A stretch of DNA of 64,000 nucleotides from Rhizobacter sp. Root1221 (GTDB lineage: Bacteria; Pseudomonadota; Gammaproteobacteria; Burkholderiales; Burkholderiaceae_C), in contig NZ_LMDI01000027.1 in the NCBI RefSeq assembly GCF_001425785.1, forward strand, positions 1 through 64,000, written 5' to 3'. Of the stretch, positions 42,787 through 52,731 are shown piece by piece. Below the pieces are notes generated by a model, which ran no database searches, was not told where the DNA came from, and saw only the letters and a program-made list of their open reading frames with translations. The translations under genes and the position numbers were made by a program. Every line of letters begins with the position of its first letter. The stretch's first letter is position 1.

Positions 42787-44337
42787 ATGGAAGCATTTCT
42801 GACGATGTTGCGGTACGACGCAAGGCGCATGTGGGACCGCCGCTGGATCGTCGCGTCCATCGCCTGGGGCCTCGCGATCGTGTTCGCCGGCGCGCTGATG
42901 CTCACCCGGGACCGGTACGAGGCTTCCGCACGCATCTACGTGGACACCCAGACCGTGCTGAAACCCCTGATGGCGGGTCTCGCGTTCCAGCCCGACATCG
43001 ACCAGCAGGTGCGCATGCTGGCCCGCACGCTGATCTCCCGCCCTAACGTCGAGCGGTTGTACCAGGACCCGAAGATCGGGCTGACCATGCCACCGACGTC
43101 CAAGTACGACCGCGCCGTGGAACAACTCAAGGACCGCATCAAGGTGACGCCCAGCGGGACCGGCAACCTGTACGCCATCACCTACCGCGACAGCGATTCT
43201 GCCCGGGCGCAGCGCCTGGTCGAGGCCCTGGTCTCGTTCTTCATGGAATCCAGCGCCGAAACCAAGCGCCGCGACTCCACGGAAGCCAGCCGCTTCATCG
43301 AGGAACAGATCAAGGACTACGAGGCGAAGCTCGTGCAGGCCGAGAACCGGCTGAAGGACTTCAAGCTGCAGAACTTCGGCGTGACCGGCGTGGCCAACAA
43401 CCAGGACCACTTCAGCCGGCTCGCTTCGCTGTCCGACGAGGTGGCGAAGATCAAGCTGCAGCTGGCGTCGGCCGAGCAATCGCGTGACGCGCTCAAGCGC
43501 GAGCTGGCCTCGGAAGACCCGCAGCTGCCACCCGAGTCCATGCCCAGCACCGCTGGGGGCGCCCCGTCCGAGCTGGCGCAGCGTTTGCAGGCGCAGTACC
43601 GCTCGCTCGACGAGTTGCTGCGCCGCTACACCGAAGACCACCCCGACGTCATCAGCGCGCGCCGCATGATCGCGTCGATGGAAAAGCAGATCAAGGAAGA
43701 GGGCGACGCCAAGTCGCCCGGTGGCAAGGCCAAGCGCGGTTCGGCCGCCACGAACCCGGTTTACCAGCGCCTGCGGGTGTCGATGGCCGAGGCCGAGGCC
43801 AACATCGCGTCGCTGCGCTCGCAGCTGGTGGTGCAGCAGGGTCGCCTCGACCAGGTGCGCGCGCTGGCCAACCGCATGCCGCAGGTCGAAGCCGACCTGT
43901 CGCAGCTGAACCGCGACTACGACATCGTGCGCAAGAACTACGACCAACTGGTGTCGCGCCGCGAGGCCGCGTCTCTCGGGGTGAAGATCGACGAGTCGTC
44001 CCACCTGGCCGACTTCCGGATCGTGGAGCCGCCGCGCGTGACACCGTCGCCGGTGTTCCCGAGCCGCAAGATCCTCGGGGTGCTCTCCATGTTCGCTGCG
44101 CTCGGCATGGCCGGCGCCGCGGTGTTCGGCCTGGGCCGCCTGAAACCCACGGTCGATTCGCTGACCACCATGCACCAGCTGTCGTCGCGCCCCGTGCTGG
44201 GTTCGGTGTCGCTGCTGCGCGGGCCGGAACAGCAAGCCCAGCGCCGGCGTGACGTGTACCGTTTTGCCAGCGTGATGGGGGTGTTCGTCGTGGCCCACGT
44301 GGTGTGGGTGGTGATGATCGCCAAGTACGTCGTTTGA
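42787..44337 (+). CDS. XrtA-type polysaccharide chain-length determinant protein
   Basis: A 516-residue Wzz-type inner-membrane protein. Transmembrane helices lie near residues 20-40 and at the C terminus, with a long periplasmic coiled coil between (residues 140-400, for example RFIEEQIKDYEAKLVQAENR). It controls polymer length and works with the tyrosine kinase encoded next. ATG 42787 is chosen over an in-frame TTG at 42763. The 190-bp gap upstream has no gene and no promoter I can name. Confidence 0.9.
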   Translation: MEAFLTMLRYDARRMWDRRWIVASIAWGLAIVFAGALMLTRDRYEASARIYVDTQTVLKPLMAGLAFQPDIDQQVRMLARTLISRPNVERLYQDPKIGLTMPPTSKYDRAVEQLKDRIKVTPSGTGNLYAITYRDSDSARAQRLVEALVSFFMESSAETKRRDSTEASRFIEEQIKDYEAKLVQAENRLKDFKLQNFGVTGVANNQDHFSRLASLSDEVAKIKLQLASAEQSRDALKRELASEDPQLPPESMPSTAGGAPSELAQRLQAQYRSLDELLRRYTEDHPDVISARRMIASMEKQIKEEGDAKSPGGKAKRGSAATNPVYQRLRVSMAEAEANIASLRSQLVVQQGRLDQVRALANRMPQVEADLSQLNRDYDIVRKNYDQLVSRREAASLGVKIDESSHLADFRIVEPPRVTPSPVFPSRKILGVLSMFAALGMAGAAVFGLGRLKPTVDSLTTMHQLSSRPVLGSVSLLRGPEQQAQRRRDVYRFASVMGVFVVAHVVWVVMIAKYVV

Positions 44338-44347
44338 GGAGAACGCG

Positions 44348-45304
44348 ATGAGCACCATCCAGCAAGCCGCCAAACGCCTCGAGGAACTGCGCCGCGCGGG
44401 TGTCGCCATTCCCTGGGAAACCGAAAGCATCGAGGACAAGGCGATCATCGCGGCCGCGCAGACTGACGGTGTTCCCGCGCCAGTGCTGCCGGTGGCCACT
44501 GACACCCGGGCCCCGGTGGCGCCGCGTGTGCGTGTGCCCACCGGCCGCCAGTCGGAACTGGTCAACCTCGACCTGGTCAACCTCGCGCAGCAAGGTTACC
44601 TCGTGCCCGGGCACGAGAACAACCAGCTCAGCGAGGAGTTCCGTGCCATCAAGCGCCCGCTGATCCGCAACGCGCAGGGCAAGGGCGCGGCGCCGGTGCA
44701 CCACGCTAACCTGATCGTGGTGACCAGCGCGCTGCCGGGGGAGGGCAAGACCTTCTTCTCGATGAACCTCGCGCTCAGCATCGCGATGGAACTCGACGCG
44801 TCGGCGCTGCTGGTGGAGGCCGACATCCTGAAGCCGGCCGTGATGAGCCGCCTGGGCATGCCGCCGCGGCGCGGGCTGCTCGACGTGCTCACGGACGAAA
44901 AGATCGACCCATCCGACGTGATGTTGCGCACCAACGTGCCCAAGTTCAGCCTGCTGCCGGCCGGCAGCAAGATGGTGCACACCACGGAACTGCTGGCCAG
45001 CACCCGCATGGGCGAGTTCCTCGACGAACTGGCCACCCGCTACGCCGACCGCATCATCGTGTTCGATGCACCGCCGCTGCTGATGACCAGCGAGGCGCAG
45101 GTGCTGGCCAGCCGGGCCGGCCAGGTGGTGGTGCTCGCCGAGGCGGGCCGCACACCGGCGGCTGCGTTCTCGCAGGCGATGACGAAGATCGAGGCCTGCC
45201 CGGTGGTGATGATCGCGCTCAACAAGAGCAAGGAATCCCACCACGGCGTCGTGTACGGCTACGGCGGCGACTCCATGTACAGCGAAATGCAGGGGGCTGC
45301 GTGA
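44348..45304 (+). CDS. XrtA-associated tyrosine autokinase
   Basis: A 318-residue cytoplasmic BY-kinase of the TIGR03018 type that autophosphorylates on a C-terminal tyrosine cluster and regulates polymer synthesis. Walker A SALPGEGKTF is near residue 127, the Walker A' element VEADILKP near 156 and Walker B IIVFDAPPLL near 238. The C terminus GVVYGYGGDSMYSEM has three tyrosines. It lies 10 bases after the chain-length gene and overlaps the next gene (GTGA). Confidence 0.92.
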   Translation: MSTIQQAAKRLEELRRAGVAIPWETESIEDKAIIAAAQTDGVPAPVLPVATDTRAPVAPRVRVPTGRQSELVNLDLVNLAQQGYLVPGHENNQLSEEFRAIKRPLIRNAQGKGAAPVHHANLIVVTSALPGEGKTFFSMNLALSIAMELDASALLVEADILKPAVMSRLGMPPRRGLLDVLTDEKIDPSDVMLRTNVPKFSLLPAGSKMVHTTELLASTRMGEFLDELATRYADRIIVFDAPPLLMTSEAQVLASRAGQVVVLAEAGRTPAAAFSQAMTKIEACPVVMIALNKSKESHHGVVYGYGGDSMYSEMQGAA

Positions 45305-47028
45305 AGGGCGGAGCCGGGCGTCTGGGTATGGCTTTGCGTGGCGGTTCGCTGCTCTCCCTGCTGCTCGCGGGCGTCTGCTCGGTGCAGGCGCAGGGTGTGC
45401 GCGGCGCCGGCGAGATGCGGCAACCGGGCACCGCCCCGGTGTTGCCTGCCGATGCCCCCCAGCCGCCACCGGCTCCCGGCCAGCCGAACATGCCGCTCGA
45501 CGCGCCCGGCCCCAATGGGCCGGGCCCTTCCGCAGGCCCGCCCGGGCAGCCGCTGGCCCCCAGGTCGCTGGCGGCACCCGCCGTAGCGCGCAACACCTTC
45601 ATCGAAGGTGAGATCAACGTGCGCGGCACCGGCACCGACCGGGGCCGCCTCGACCGCGAGTCCGGCAAGGACATCATCCTCGGCGTCAGCCCCCGCCTGA
45701 ACTTCCGCAGCCGCGGCGCGCAAGTGAACCTGAACGCCACGGTCGGGCTCGACCACGTGCGCTACATCAAGCACACCGACGCCGACTACACCCAGCCGCT
45801 CGTCAACGCCGACCTGCAGGCCACCGTGGTGGACAACCTGCTCTTCTTCGACGGCTCGGCCAGCGTCGACCGCCGGTCCGTCTCGCCGTACTCGGTGCAG
45901 ACCGCCGACGTGCCGTCGGACGAGCAGGTCAAGACCGGCATCGTGCGCCTGAGCCCGCGCATCGAACAGCGCCGGCCGTCCGGCTGGAACACGCTCGTGC
46001 GCAGCGACAACACGTGGACGCGCCGCTCCGGCCAGCAGGTGGGCAGCGATTCCGGCAACACGTACTCGCAGAACACCCAGGCCAAGTTCGAACGGGTGCC
46101 CGAGCGCCTCGGCGCCGGCATCGAAGGCAGCCACCAGACGCTGCGGTACGAGGAAGACGACGAAGACGTGATCCGCCTGGACAGCGCACGCTTGTCGGTG
46201 GGCCTGGCCGTGACACCGCAGTTCACCGCCTGGGCGCTCGGCGGGGCCGAACGCAGCCGCTTCGGCAGCATCACCGAAACCGACGCCGACTATGGTGGCC
46301 GCGTGCGCTGGGCGCCGCTCGAGCGCTCGGTGATGACGGCGGAGGTGCGCAAGCGCTTCTTCGGCACCGGGTTCAACGTGCAGTGGAACCACCGCCACCG
46401 CAACTTCGGCTTCACCCTCGGTGGCAGCCGCGAGCCGGTGACCGAACCCGACAACGTGCAGCTGAGCGGCAACATCGCCCAGCAGTTCGATGCCATCTAC
46501 CGCTCGCGCGGCTACTCCGAGTCCCAGCGCGAGGCCCTCGTGCGCGCCGCGCTGAATTCGTATGGCCTGCCAGCCAACCTGACCGACCCGGTGAGCCTGC
46601 GCGTGAACAGCCCGCAGCTCTCCACCACCGCCAACGGGCTGCTGAGCGTGATGGGCCGCCGCACGGTGCTCATCGTGTCGGCCTACTACCGCAAGCTGGC
46701 CCAGCTGCGGCGGTCCGACGACCCCGTGCTGGCGCTGGCCCCTGGCGACATCCGCCAGGCGGGTGGCCTCGTCTCGTGGAGCCTGCAGCTCACGCCGCTG
46801 TCGGGCTTCGAGGCGTCGTACCGTGTCGACGATTCCCGCGGCCTCGGTGTCGACCTGGGCCGCAATTCGCGTGACCAGGTCGTCTCGCTGGGTACCACCC
46901 ATTCCCTGTCGCCGAAGACGCGCGTGAACCTGTCGGTGCAGCACCATCGGCTGGAAACCACCGAAGCGTCGCGGCCGCAGGCGGCCTCGGCCAACAGCGC
47001 CACGCTCGGCGTCAACTACCGCTTCTAG
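45301..47028 (+). CDS. TIGR03016-type XrtA system outer-membrane barrel protein
   Basis: A 575-residue secreted protein with a signal peptide (residues 1-31), a proline-rich stretch (about 48-90) and a long series of amphipathic beta-strands ending in a C-terminal aromatic residue (GVNYRF), typical of an outer-membrane barrel. It matches the PEP-CTERM-system-associated outer-membrane family TIGR03016. It may help polymer exit. GTG 45301 overlaps the stop of the kinase gene. Confidence 0.85.
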   Translation: MKGGAGRLGMALRGGSLLSLLLAGVCSVQAQGVRGAGEMRQPGTAPVLPADAPQPPPAPGQPNMPLDAPGPNGPGPSAGPPGQPLAPRSLAAPAVARNTFIEGEINVRGTGTDRGRLDRESGKDIILGVSPRLNFRSRGAQVNLNATVGLDHVRYIKHTDADYTQPLVNADLQATVVDNLLFFDGSASVDRRSVSPYSVQTADVPSDEQVKTGIVRLSPRIEQRRPSGWNTLVRSDNTWTRRSGQQVGSDSGNTYSQNTQAKFERVPERLGAGIEGSHQTLRYEEDDEDVIRLDSARLSVGLAVTPQFTAWALGGAERSRFGSITETDADYGGRVRWAPLERSVMTAEVRKRFFGTGFNVQWNHRHRNFGFTLGGSREPVTEPDNVQLSGNIAQQFDAIYRSRGYSESQREALVRAALNSYGLPANLTDPVSLRVNSPQLSTTANGLLSVMGRRTVLIVSAYYRKLAQLRRSDDPVLALAPGDIRQAGGLVSWSLQLTPLSGFEASYRVDDSRGLGVDLGRNSRDQVVSLGTTHSLSPKTRVNLSVQHHRLETTEASRPQAASANSATLGVNYRF

Positions 47029-47036
47029 GTCCTCCG

Positions 47037-49196
47037 GTGTTCGAATCCCACTTTGGCTTCAGTGCCCCGCCGTTCCAGCTCAACCCGGATCCCACGTTCT
47101 ACTTCGGGAGCAAGGGGCACAGCAACGCGCTCGCGTACCTGCAATACGGCGTCCACCAGGCCGAGGGGTTCATCGTGGTCACCGGCGACATCGGCGCGGG
47201 CAAGACCACGCTCGTGCGCACGCTGCTCGAGGGCCTCGATTCCACCCAGGTGAAGGCCGCCCAGATCGCGAGCACCCAGCTCGATGCCACCGGCCTGCTG
47301 CAGGCGATGCTCACCGCGTTCGGTGTGCCCCACCAGCCCGGCGCGTTGTCGAAGGCCAGCCTGATCTCGACCCTCGAAGCGTTTTTCATGACGCTCGCGA
47401 TCAAGAACAAGCGGGCGCTGCTGGTGGTCGACGAAGCGCAGAACCTCAGCATGGACGCCATCGAGGAACTGCGCATGCTGTCGAACTTCCAGTTGCGCAA
47501 ACAGGCGCTGCTGCAGAGTTTCCTCGTGGGCCAGCCCGAGCTGCGCGGCATGCTGGAATCGCAGCGGCTCGAGCAGCTGCGCCAACGGGTCATCGCGTCG
47601 TGCCACCTCGGGCCGCTCGACGCCGATGAAACGCGCCGCTACATCGAACACCGGCTGAACCGCGTGGGCTGGAAGGGCAACCCGAGCTTCGAGCTCGGCG
47701 CGTTCCAGAAGATCCACCAGTTCTCGAGCGGCATTCCGCGGCGCATCAACCTCTTGTGCAACCGGCTGCTGCTGTCGGCGTTCCTCGAGGACCTGACCGG
47801 AATCACCGAGGCGCATGTGCTGCGCATCGACCGTGAGTTGCGTGCCGAAGTGGGCGAAAGCACCGTGGTGCAGGCGCCGTTCCGGCGCGATGCCGCGGCA
47901 GCCCGGCAACCGGTCCAGCGTGAGCATGCACCGGACACGGCAGCCGTGGGCCTGCCCATGGCCCCGCCGGCGCGCATCGCGAGCGTTGCCTCGGGCCGCG
48001 CGCCGCTGCACCGCATCGTGCGCCGCGACGCGGCGGCCTACCGCCGCACCGTGCTGTGCCTCGTCGATTCGCCTGCCAGCTACCTCAACGCGGCGCTTTT
48101 CGCCGCGGCGGTGGAGGGCACCAAGACGGCCTCGCGCGTGGTGGTGGTGTCCACCGTTGACGCCCGGCAGCTGGGGCCGGTCGAGAACTACGCCGAGATC
48201 GCCGGCCTGCCCGCCGTGGAGATCCACTTCGGCATTGCCGAAGGCAGCATCGCCCATCGCGCGGCCGAGGCCTCGGTGTGCTGCGAAGCCATGCTCGATG
48301 AATTCCTGCCCGACCTGGTGGTTCCGGTCGGAGGGTCCGACGAGGTGGTGAGTTGTGCGCTGGTGGCCTCGCGCAGCGGCGTGCCGCTGCTGCGTGTGGG
48401 GGCCGGCGCACGCCCGTCTCGCATGTTCCCGGCGCAGCGCCTGAACGCGAGCCTGCTCGACCGCATGGCCGCCGTGCTCTATGCCCCCGACGCCCTGGCA
48501 GCACTGGCCCTCGGCCAGGACGGCATCGCGGCCGAGCAGGTGCACGTGCTCGGCAGCCTGACCCAGGACGGTGCCGCCGCCGCCAATACCGCCAGTCCGC
48601 TGGCGTCGGCGCTGATCTCGCACCACGGGCTGAGCCACGGCTACGTGCTCGTCACCGCCCGTGTGGGCCAGGGGCGGCTCGAGGTCCGGTTGCTCAGCAA
48701 GCTCGTGCTGATGCTGAGCCGTGTGCGCGGCGACCGCCCCATGCTGTGGCTCGTGTGTGGCGAGACCCAGTCCGCCCTTCGCGCGCAGGGCCTCGGTTCG
48801 GTGCTGTCGCGGTCCGGCATCGCGCTCGCCTCGATGCCGGTGTTTTCGGCCCGCCTGAGCATCCTGCAGCGGGCGTCATGCCTGCTGACTGACGCCGCCG
48901 ACGACCTGATCGAGGTGGGCACGGCGCTGGGCACGCCGATGCTGCTGATCGATGAAGAGGAGAATGCCCCGGTGTCCACCGATCGCCATGCGAAGTGGAT
49001 CACGCTGTCGGCCGCGGACCTGGGCATCGAGACAAGCACGACCAATCCTCCCCCGCCCGCGGCGGCCACGTCCACGGCCGCCGAGGCGATGGCGCTGCAC
49101 CTGGACGGCTGGCTCTCGCAAGTCGAAGCCGGGTTGCAGCAGTCTCCCGAACCCGCAGCCGTGGGGCGTCCTCGCCTCAAAGAAGCCTCGCCCTGA
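47037..49196 (+). CDS. XrtA-associated AAA ATPase fused to a UDP-GlcNAc-2-epimerase-like domain
   Basis: A 719-residue protein. Residues 1-270 are an ExeA-like AAA ATPase of the TIGR03015 type: FGFSAPPFQLNPDP, Walker A TGDIGAGKTTL near 49-59, Walker B LLVVDEAQNL near 128-138, SGIPRRINLLCN. After a linker, residues about 345-630 look like a WecB/UDP-GlcNAc-2-epimerase GT-B fold: LPDLVVPVGGSDEVVSCALV, VPLLRVGAGARPS, LLDRMAAVLYAPDALAALAL, then VHVLGS. The glutamates expected in the VEAGLR and PEE motifs are replaced (VGAGARP; PAQRLN), so epimerase activity is doubtful. Related ATPases are usually about half this length. GTG start at 47037. Confidence 0.87.
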   Translation: MFESHFGFSAPPFQLNPDPTFYFGSKGHSNALAYLQYGVHQAEGFIVVTGDIGAGKTTLVRTLLEGLDSTQVKAAQIASTQLDATGLLQAMLTAFGVPHQPGALSKASLISTLEAFFMTLAIKNKRALLVVDEAQNLSMDAIEELRMLSNFQLRKQALLQSFLVGQPELRGMLESQRLEQLRQRVIASCHLGPLDADETRRYIEHRLNRVGWKGNPSFELGAFQKIHQFSSGIPRRINLLCNRLLLSAFLEDLTGITEAHVLRIDRELRAEVGESTVVQAPFRRDAAAARQPVQREHAPDTAAVGLPMAPPARIASVASGRAPLHRIVRRDAAAYRRTVLCLVDSPASYLNAALFAAAVEGTKTASRVVVVSTVDARQLGPVENYAEIAGLPAVEIHFGIAEGSIAHRAAEASVCCEAMLDEFLPDLVVPVGGSDEVVSCALVASRSGVPLLRVGAGARPSRMFPAQRLNASLLDRMAAVLYAPDALAALALGQDGIAAEQVHVLGSLTQDGAAAANTASPLASALISHHGLSHGYVLVTARVGQGRLEVRLLSKLVLMLSRVRGDRPMLWLVCGETQSALRAQGLGSVLSRSGIALASMPVFSARLSILQRASCLLTDAADDLIEVGTALGTPMLLIDEEENAPVSTDRHAKWITLSAADLGIETSTTNPPPPAAATSTAAEAMALHLDGWLSQVEAGLQQSPEPAAVGRPRLKEASP

Positions 49197-49258
49197 TGCC
49201 CCGGACGGTGGCCGGCGGGGAGCGATCCCGTGTGCCGGTGCCGTCAACCTGTTTCCCC

Positions 49259-50728
49259 ATGTTCCGTCACCTGCTGAAGCACGCTTCGAACTACACGCTC
49301 GGCAATGGTCTGATGATCCTGGCCGGCTTGGTGTCGTTCCCGATCCTGACCCGCGTCCTGAGCGTCGACGAATACGGCCTCATGAGCTTGATCGCCACCG
49401 CGCTGTCGCTGCTGGTGGGCATTGGCAAGCTCGGCATGCAGCACGCCACGCTGCGATTCTTCAGCGAGGTCCAGGCCGGCAAACGCGCGGTCGGCAACGA
49501 CGCGTTCGTGTCCACGGTGGTGTACGGCATGGCCGCCGTTGGCGCCATTGCCACGCTGCTGTGGGCGGCCCTCGCCAGCATGGTGCCCGTCAGCTGGTGG
49601 AACGACGACCCGCGTGTGCATCCGCTGATGCTCTTCACCGCCGTGCTGATCCTGGTGCGGGTGTTCGACAGCGCGCTCGTCAACCAGTTGCGTGCGCAGG
49701 AGCGCAGTGGCGCGCTGATGGTCTACAGCGTGACACGGCGCTACGTGGGACTTGCCTTGCTGCTCGCCGTGCTGTTCTACGTGGCAGGCAACGTGTGGGG
49801 CTTCTACGCGGCCACGATCGCCGGCGAGGTGCTCGCCACCGTGACCATGGCCGTCTGGATGTTCCGCCGCGACCCGCCTCGGCCGAAGGCGTTTTCGCCA
49901 TCGCTGTTCCGCGCGATGCTGGCGTTCGGCATCCCGATGATCGGGTACGAGTTGTCATCGATCGTGCTGTCGATGGGTGACCGCTACATCATCCAGAGCC
50001 TGCTCGGCGCGGAGTCGCTCGGAGTCTATTCCGCGGCCTACAACATGTGCGACTACATCAAGTCGATGTTGTTCGGTTCGCTGGTGGCGGCCGCACAGCC
50101 CATGTACATGCGGTATTGGGAGCAGGACGGCCCGCAGATCACCTCCGAGTTCCTGGGCCGCTTCATGCGCGTCTACATCATGGCCGCGATGCTCGTGATT
50201 GCCGGTCTTGCGGCCATCGGCGGTGAATTGCTGAGCTTTCTCGCGTCCGAGAAGTACCGCAGCGGCGCCGCCGTGATTCCGTACGTGATGGCCGGCATGG
50301 CCATCGAGTCGGTGCTCATCATCACCGGCGCGGGCCTGTACATCCAGAAGCGCACGAAGACCATCATGCTGCTGGTGTTCCTGAGCGCGGTGCTCAACAT
50401 CGGGCTGAACTTCCTGCTGATCCCGAAGCTCGGCCTGATTGGCGCGGGCGTGGCCACGTTCATCAGCTACCTGCTGCTGATGGCGGTCGGGGCCACGCTG
50501 GGCCGCGGGAGCCTGCCCTTCCCGATGCCGGGATGGGCGGCACTGAAGTTCGGGGCGATCGCGGCCGTGATGTACGTCGCGGTGATCCGCATCGATTTCC
50601 ACGACAACCTGAACACGATGTTGGCACGCATGGTCGCGGGCCTCATCATCTATTCGGCCCTGACCCTGGCCCTCGATCGCGATGCCCGCCAGGGTGTCGG
50701 GATCGTGCGGGGCAAGCTGGGCTGGTGA
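49259..50728 (+). CDS. polysaccharide flippase (Wzx/MATE-like)
   Basis: A 489-residue inner-membrane protein with about 12-14 hydrophobic segments and the N-terminal pattern YTLGNGLMILAGLVSFPILT of oligosaccharide flippases. It should move the lipid-linked repeat unit to the periplasm. ATG 49259 is chosen at the domain start; ATG 49196 would add 21 residues without family support. Confidence 0.88.
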   Translation: MFRHLLKHASNYTLGNGLMILAGLVSFPILTRVLSVDEYGLMSLIATALSLLVGIGKLGMQHATLRFFSEVQAGKRAVGNDAFVSTVVYGMAAVGAIATLLWAALASMVPVSWWNDDPRVHPLMLFTAVLILVRVFDSALVNQLRAQERSGALMVYSVTRRYVGLALLLAVLFYVAGNVWGFYAATIAGEVLATVTMAVWMFRRDPPRPKAFSPSLFRAMLAFGIPMIGYELSSIVLSMGDRYIIQSLLGAESLGVYSAAYNMCDYIKSMLFGSLVAAAQPMYMRYWEQDGPQITSEFLGRFMRVYIMAAMLVIAGLAAIGGELLSFLASEKYRSGAAVIPYVMAGMAIESVLIITGAGLYIQKRTKTIMLLVFLSAVLNIGLNFLLIPKLGLIGAGVATFISYLLLMAVGATLGRGSLPFPMPGWAALKFGAIAAVMYVAVIRIDFHDNLNTMLARMVAGLIIYSALTLALDRDARQGVGIVRGKLGW

Positions 50729-50755
50729 GCGGCGAAGAAAAGAGGTCATGACACC

Positions 50756-51535
50756 ATGAATCACACCGTCACGGTCTTGATGTACCACGGCGTCGGCGAC
50801 GAACGCGGTGCCTGCGCAGGCGCGGATGCGCATTACGCCGTCTCGGGCCGGCAGTTCGCCGCGCACCTGGCGCTCGCGAAGCAGGCCGGCCTGCGGGTCA
50901 GCAGCGTTGCGGACCTGCTCCGCGATCCCGCCACCGCTGCGCGGGGTGTCGCGTTCACGTTCGACGACGGCCACGCGAGCAATGGGCCCGCCGCCGAGCT
51001 GATCGCCCGCGACGGTGGCAGCGCCGACTTCTTTGTCAACCCGTCGCAGGTGGGCGCGGCCCACTACCTCGGGTGGAGCGCGTTGCGCGACATGGCCGCC
51101 GCCGGCATGTCGATCCAGTCCCACGGCTACAACCACTACTACCTCGACGACCTCAGCCCGCAGGAAGTGGAGGCCCAGGTGCGCGACTCGAAAAAGGCCA
51201 TCGAGGACAACGTGGGCCAGCCGGTGACGCTGTTCGCGCCGCCCGGAGGCCGCGTGGCGCCGAACCTGCGCGAGGTGGCTGCGCGCGCCGGCTACACCGC
51301 CGTGTGTTCGTCGCGGGTGGGTCTTTGGCACACCGCCGACGGGGCGTGGGACGTGCCCCGCCTGGCGGTGCTTCACGGCACGTCCGACGAACAACTCGCC
51401 CGCTGGCTGCGGCAGGACTGGTGGGAGATCACCAATCGCCGTACCCGCTACGCCGTGCTGACGTCGGCCAAGCGCCTGCTGGGCAACCAGGCCTACGAAC
51501 GCCTGCGCGGCCGCCTGCTGCGCAGCGCCGCCTGA
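50756..51535 (+). CDS. polysaccharide deacetylase (NodB-type)
   Basis: A 259-residue carbohydrate esterase of family CE4. The metal motifs are present: VTVLMYHGVG at the start, FTFDDGHASN near residue 67 with the catalytic Asp and metal Asp, and SHGYNH near 122 for the two His ligands. It likely deacetylates the polymer or its precursor. No signal peptide is visible, so it may act in the cytoplasm or be poorly annotated at its start. Confidence 0.87.
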   Translation: MNHTVTVLMYHGVGDERGACAGADAHYAVSGRQFAAHLALAKQAGLRVSSVADLLRDPATAARGVAFTFDDGHASNGPAAELIARDGGSADFFVNPSQVGAAHYLGWSALRDMAAAGMSIQSHGYNHYYLDDLSPQEVEAQVRDSKKAIEDNVGQPVTLFAPPGGRVAPNLREVAARAGYTAVCSSRVGLWHTADGAWDVPRLAVLHGTSDEQLARWLRQDWWEITNRRTRYAVLTSAKRLLGNQAYERLRGRLLRSAA

Positions 51536-51546
51536 GGGGTCCCGGC

Positions 51547-52716
51547 GTGGTTCATTTCATCTTCTGGTTCTCGCTGGCGCTGCTCGCCTACACGTACGTG
51601 GGCTACCCCGTGGCGGTGGCCCTCTGGGCGCGCGTGTTCCCCCGCCCGGTGAAACGGGCGCCGTTCGAGCCGGCCGTCGCCATCGTGGTGGTGGTGCACA
51701 ACGAGGCCAGTCGTGTCGAACGCAAGATCGCCACCTGCCTGGCGCAGGACTATCCGGCCGACCGGCTGCGGATCGTGATCGCATCGGACGGTTCCACCGA
51801 CAACACCGTTGCGTTGGTCGAATCGCTTGGCCACCGCAACGTCACGGTGCTGCCGTTTGCCAGCCGCCGCGGCAAGGCCGCGTGCCTGAACGACGCCATC
51901 GCCGCCTGCACCGAGGAGGTGGTGGTGCTGACCGACGCGCGGCAGATGCTCAACCCGGAGGCCGTGCGCTGCCTGCTCGAGAACCTCGCCGACCCCACGA
52001 TCGGCGCGGTCAGCGGCGAGTTGATGCTGGTGCGTGACGACATGACACCGTTCGGTGAGGGCGTGGACGCGTACTGGCGCTATGAGAAGTTCATCCGCCA
52101 GCGCGAGGGCCTCGTGCATTCGGCGCCTGGCGTGACCGGGGCGCTCTACGCACTCCGGCGTGTGTGTTTCCAGCCCATCTCCGAGCGCACCATCCTCGAC
52201 GACGTGGCCATCCCCATGCAGGCCGTGCGCGCGGGCTACCGGGCCATCTTCGACGGCCGGGCGCATGCATACGACCAGGCATCGAAGTCGCCTGCCCAGG
52301 AGCAGACGCGCAAGGTGCGCACGCTGGCCGGCAACTACCAGCTGATGGCCATGATGCCGTGGCTGCTGGTGCCGTTCGCCAACCCGATCTTCGTGCAGTT
52401 CGTGTCGCACAAGGTGTTGCGCCTCTTGGCCCCGTTTGCGATGGCCACGCTGCTGCTGGCGAACCTGGTGCTCGCGGCGCGGGGCGGCGCCTACGCGGTG
52501 TTCCTTGCGGCGCAGCTGGCCGGGTATGCGCTGCCGCTCGCGGGCCGGGCGGTGCCGGCCGTGGCCGCGTGGCGCCTTACCAAGATCGCATCGGCCTTCG
52601 TGCTGCTCAATGGCTACGCGGTGCTGGGCCTCGTGCAATTCCTCTCCAACCGCGAAGGCCACCTGTGGCAGTCGCACACCCCCGTTGCCGGCGACAGCCG
52701 CAAGGGCCAACCCTGA
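51547..52716 (+). CDS. family 2 glycosyltransferase, membrane-bound
   Basis: A 389-residue inverting glycosyltransferase with one N-terminal and several C-terminal membrane helices. The GT-A pattern is VAIVVVVHNEAS, ASDGSTDNT, VVVLTDARQ (metal-binding region) and a QEQTRKVRTLAGNY segment like the Q-x-x-R-W motif of processive enzymes. GTG 51547 is the start. It may be a synthase-type or repeat-unit transferase. Confidence 0.88.
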   Translation: MVHFIFWFSLALLAYTYVGYPVAVALWARVFPRPVKRAPFEPAVAIVVVVHNEASRVERKIATCLAQDYPADRLRIVIASDGSTDNTVALVESLGHRNVTVLPFASRRGKAACLNDAIAACTEEVVVLTDARQMLNPEAVRCLLENLADPTIGAVSGELMLVRDDMTPFGEGVDAYWRYEKFIRQREGLVHSAPGVTGALYALRRVCFQPISERTILDDVAIPMQAVRAGYRAIFDGRAHAYDQASKSPAQEQTRKVRTLAGNYQLMAMMPWLLVPFANPIFVQFVSHKVLRLLAPFAMATLLLANLVLAARGGAYAVFLAAQLAGYALPLAGRAVPAVAAWRLTKIASAFVLLNGYAVLGLVQFLSNREGHLWQSHTPVAGDSRKGQP

Positions 52717-52731
52717 TCGCGCGCCCCGAAG

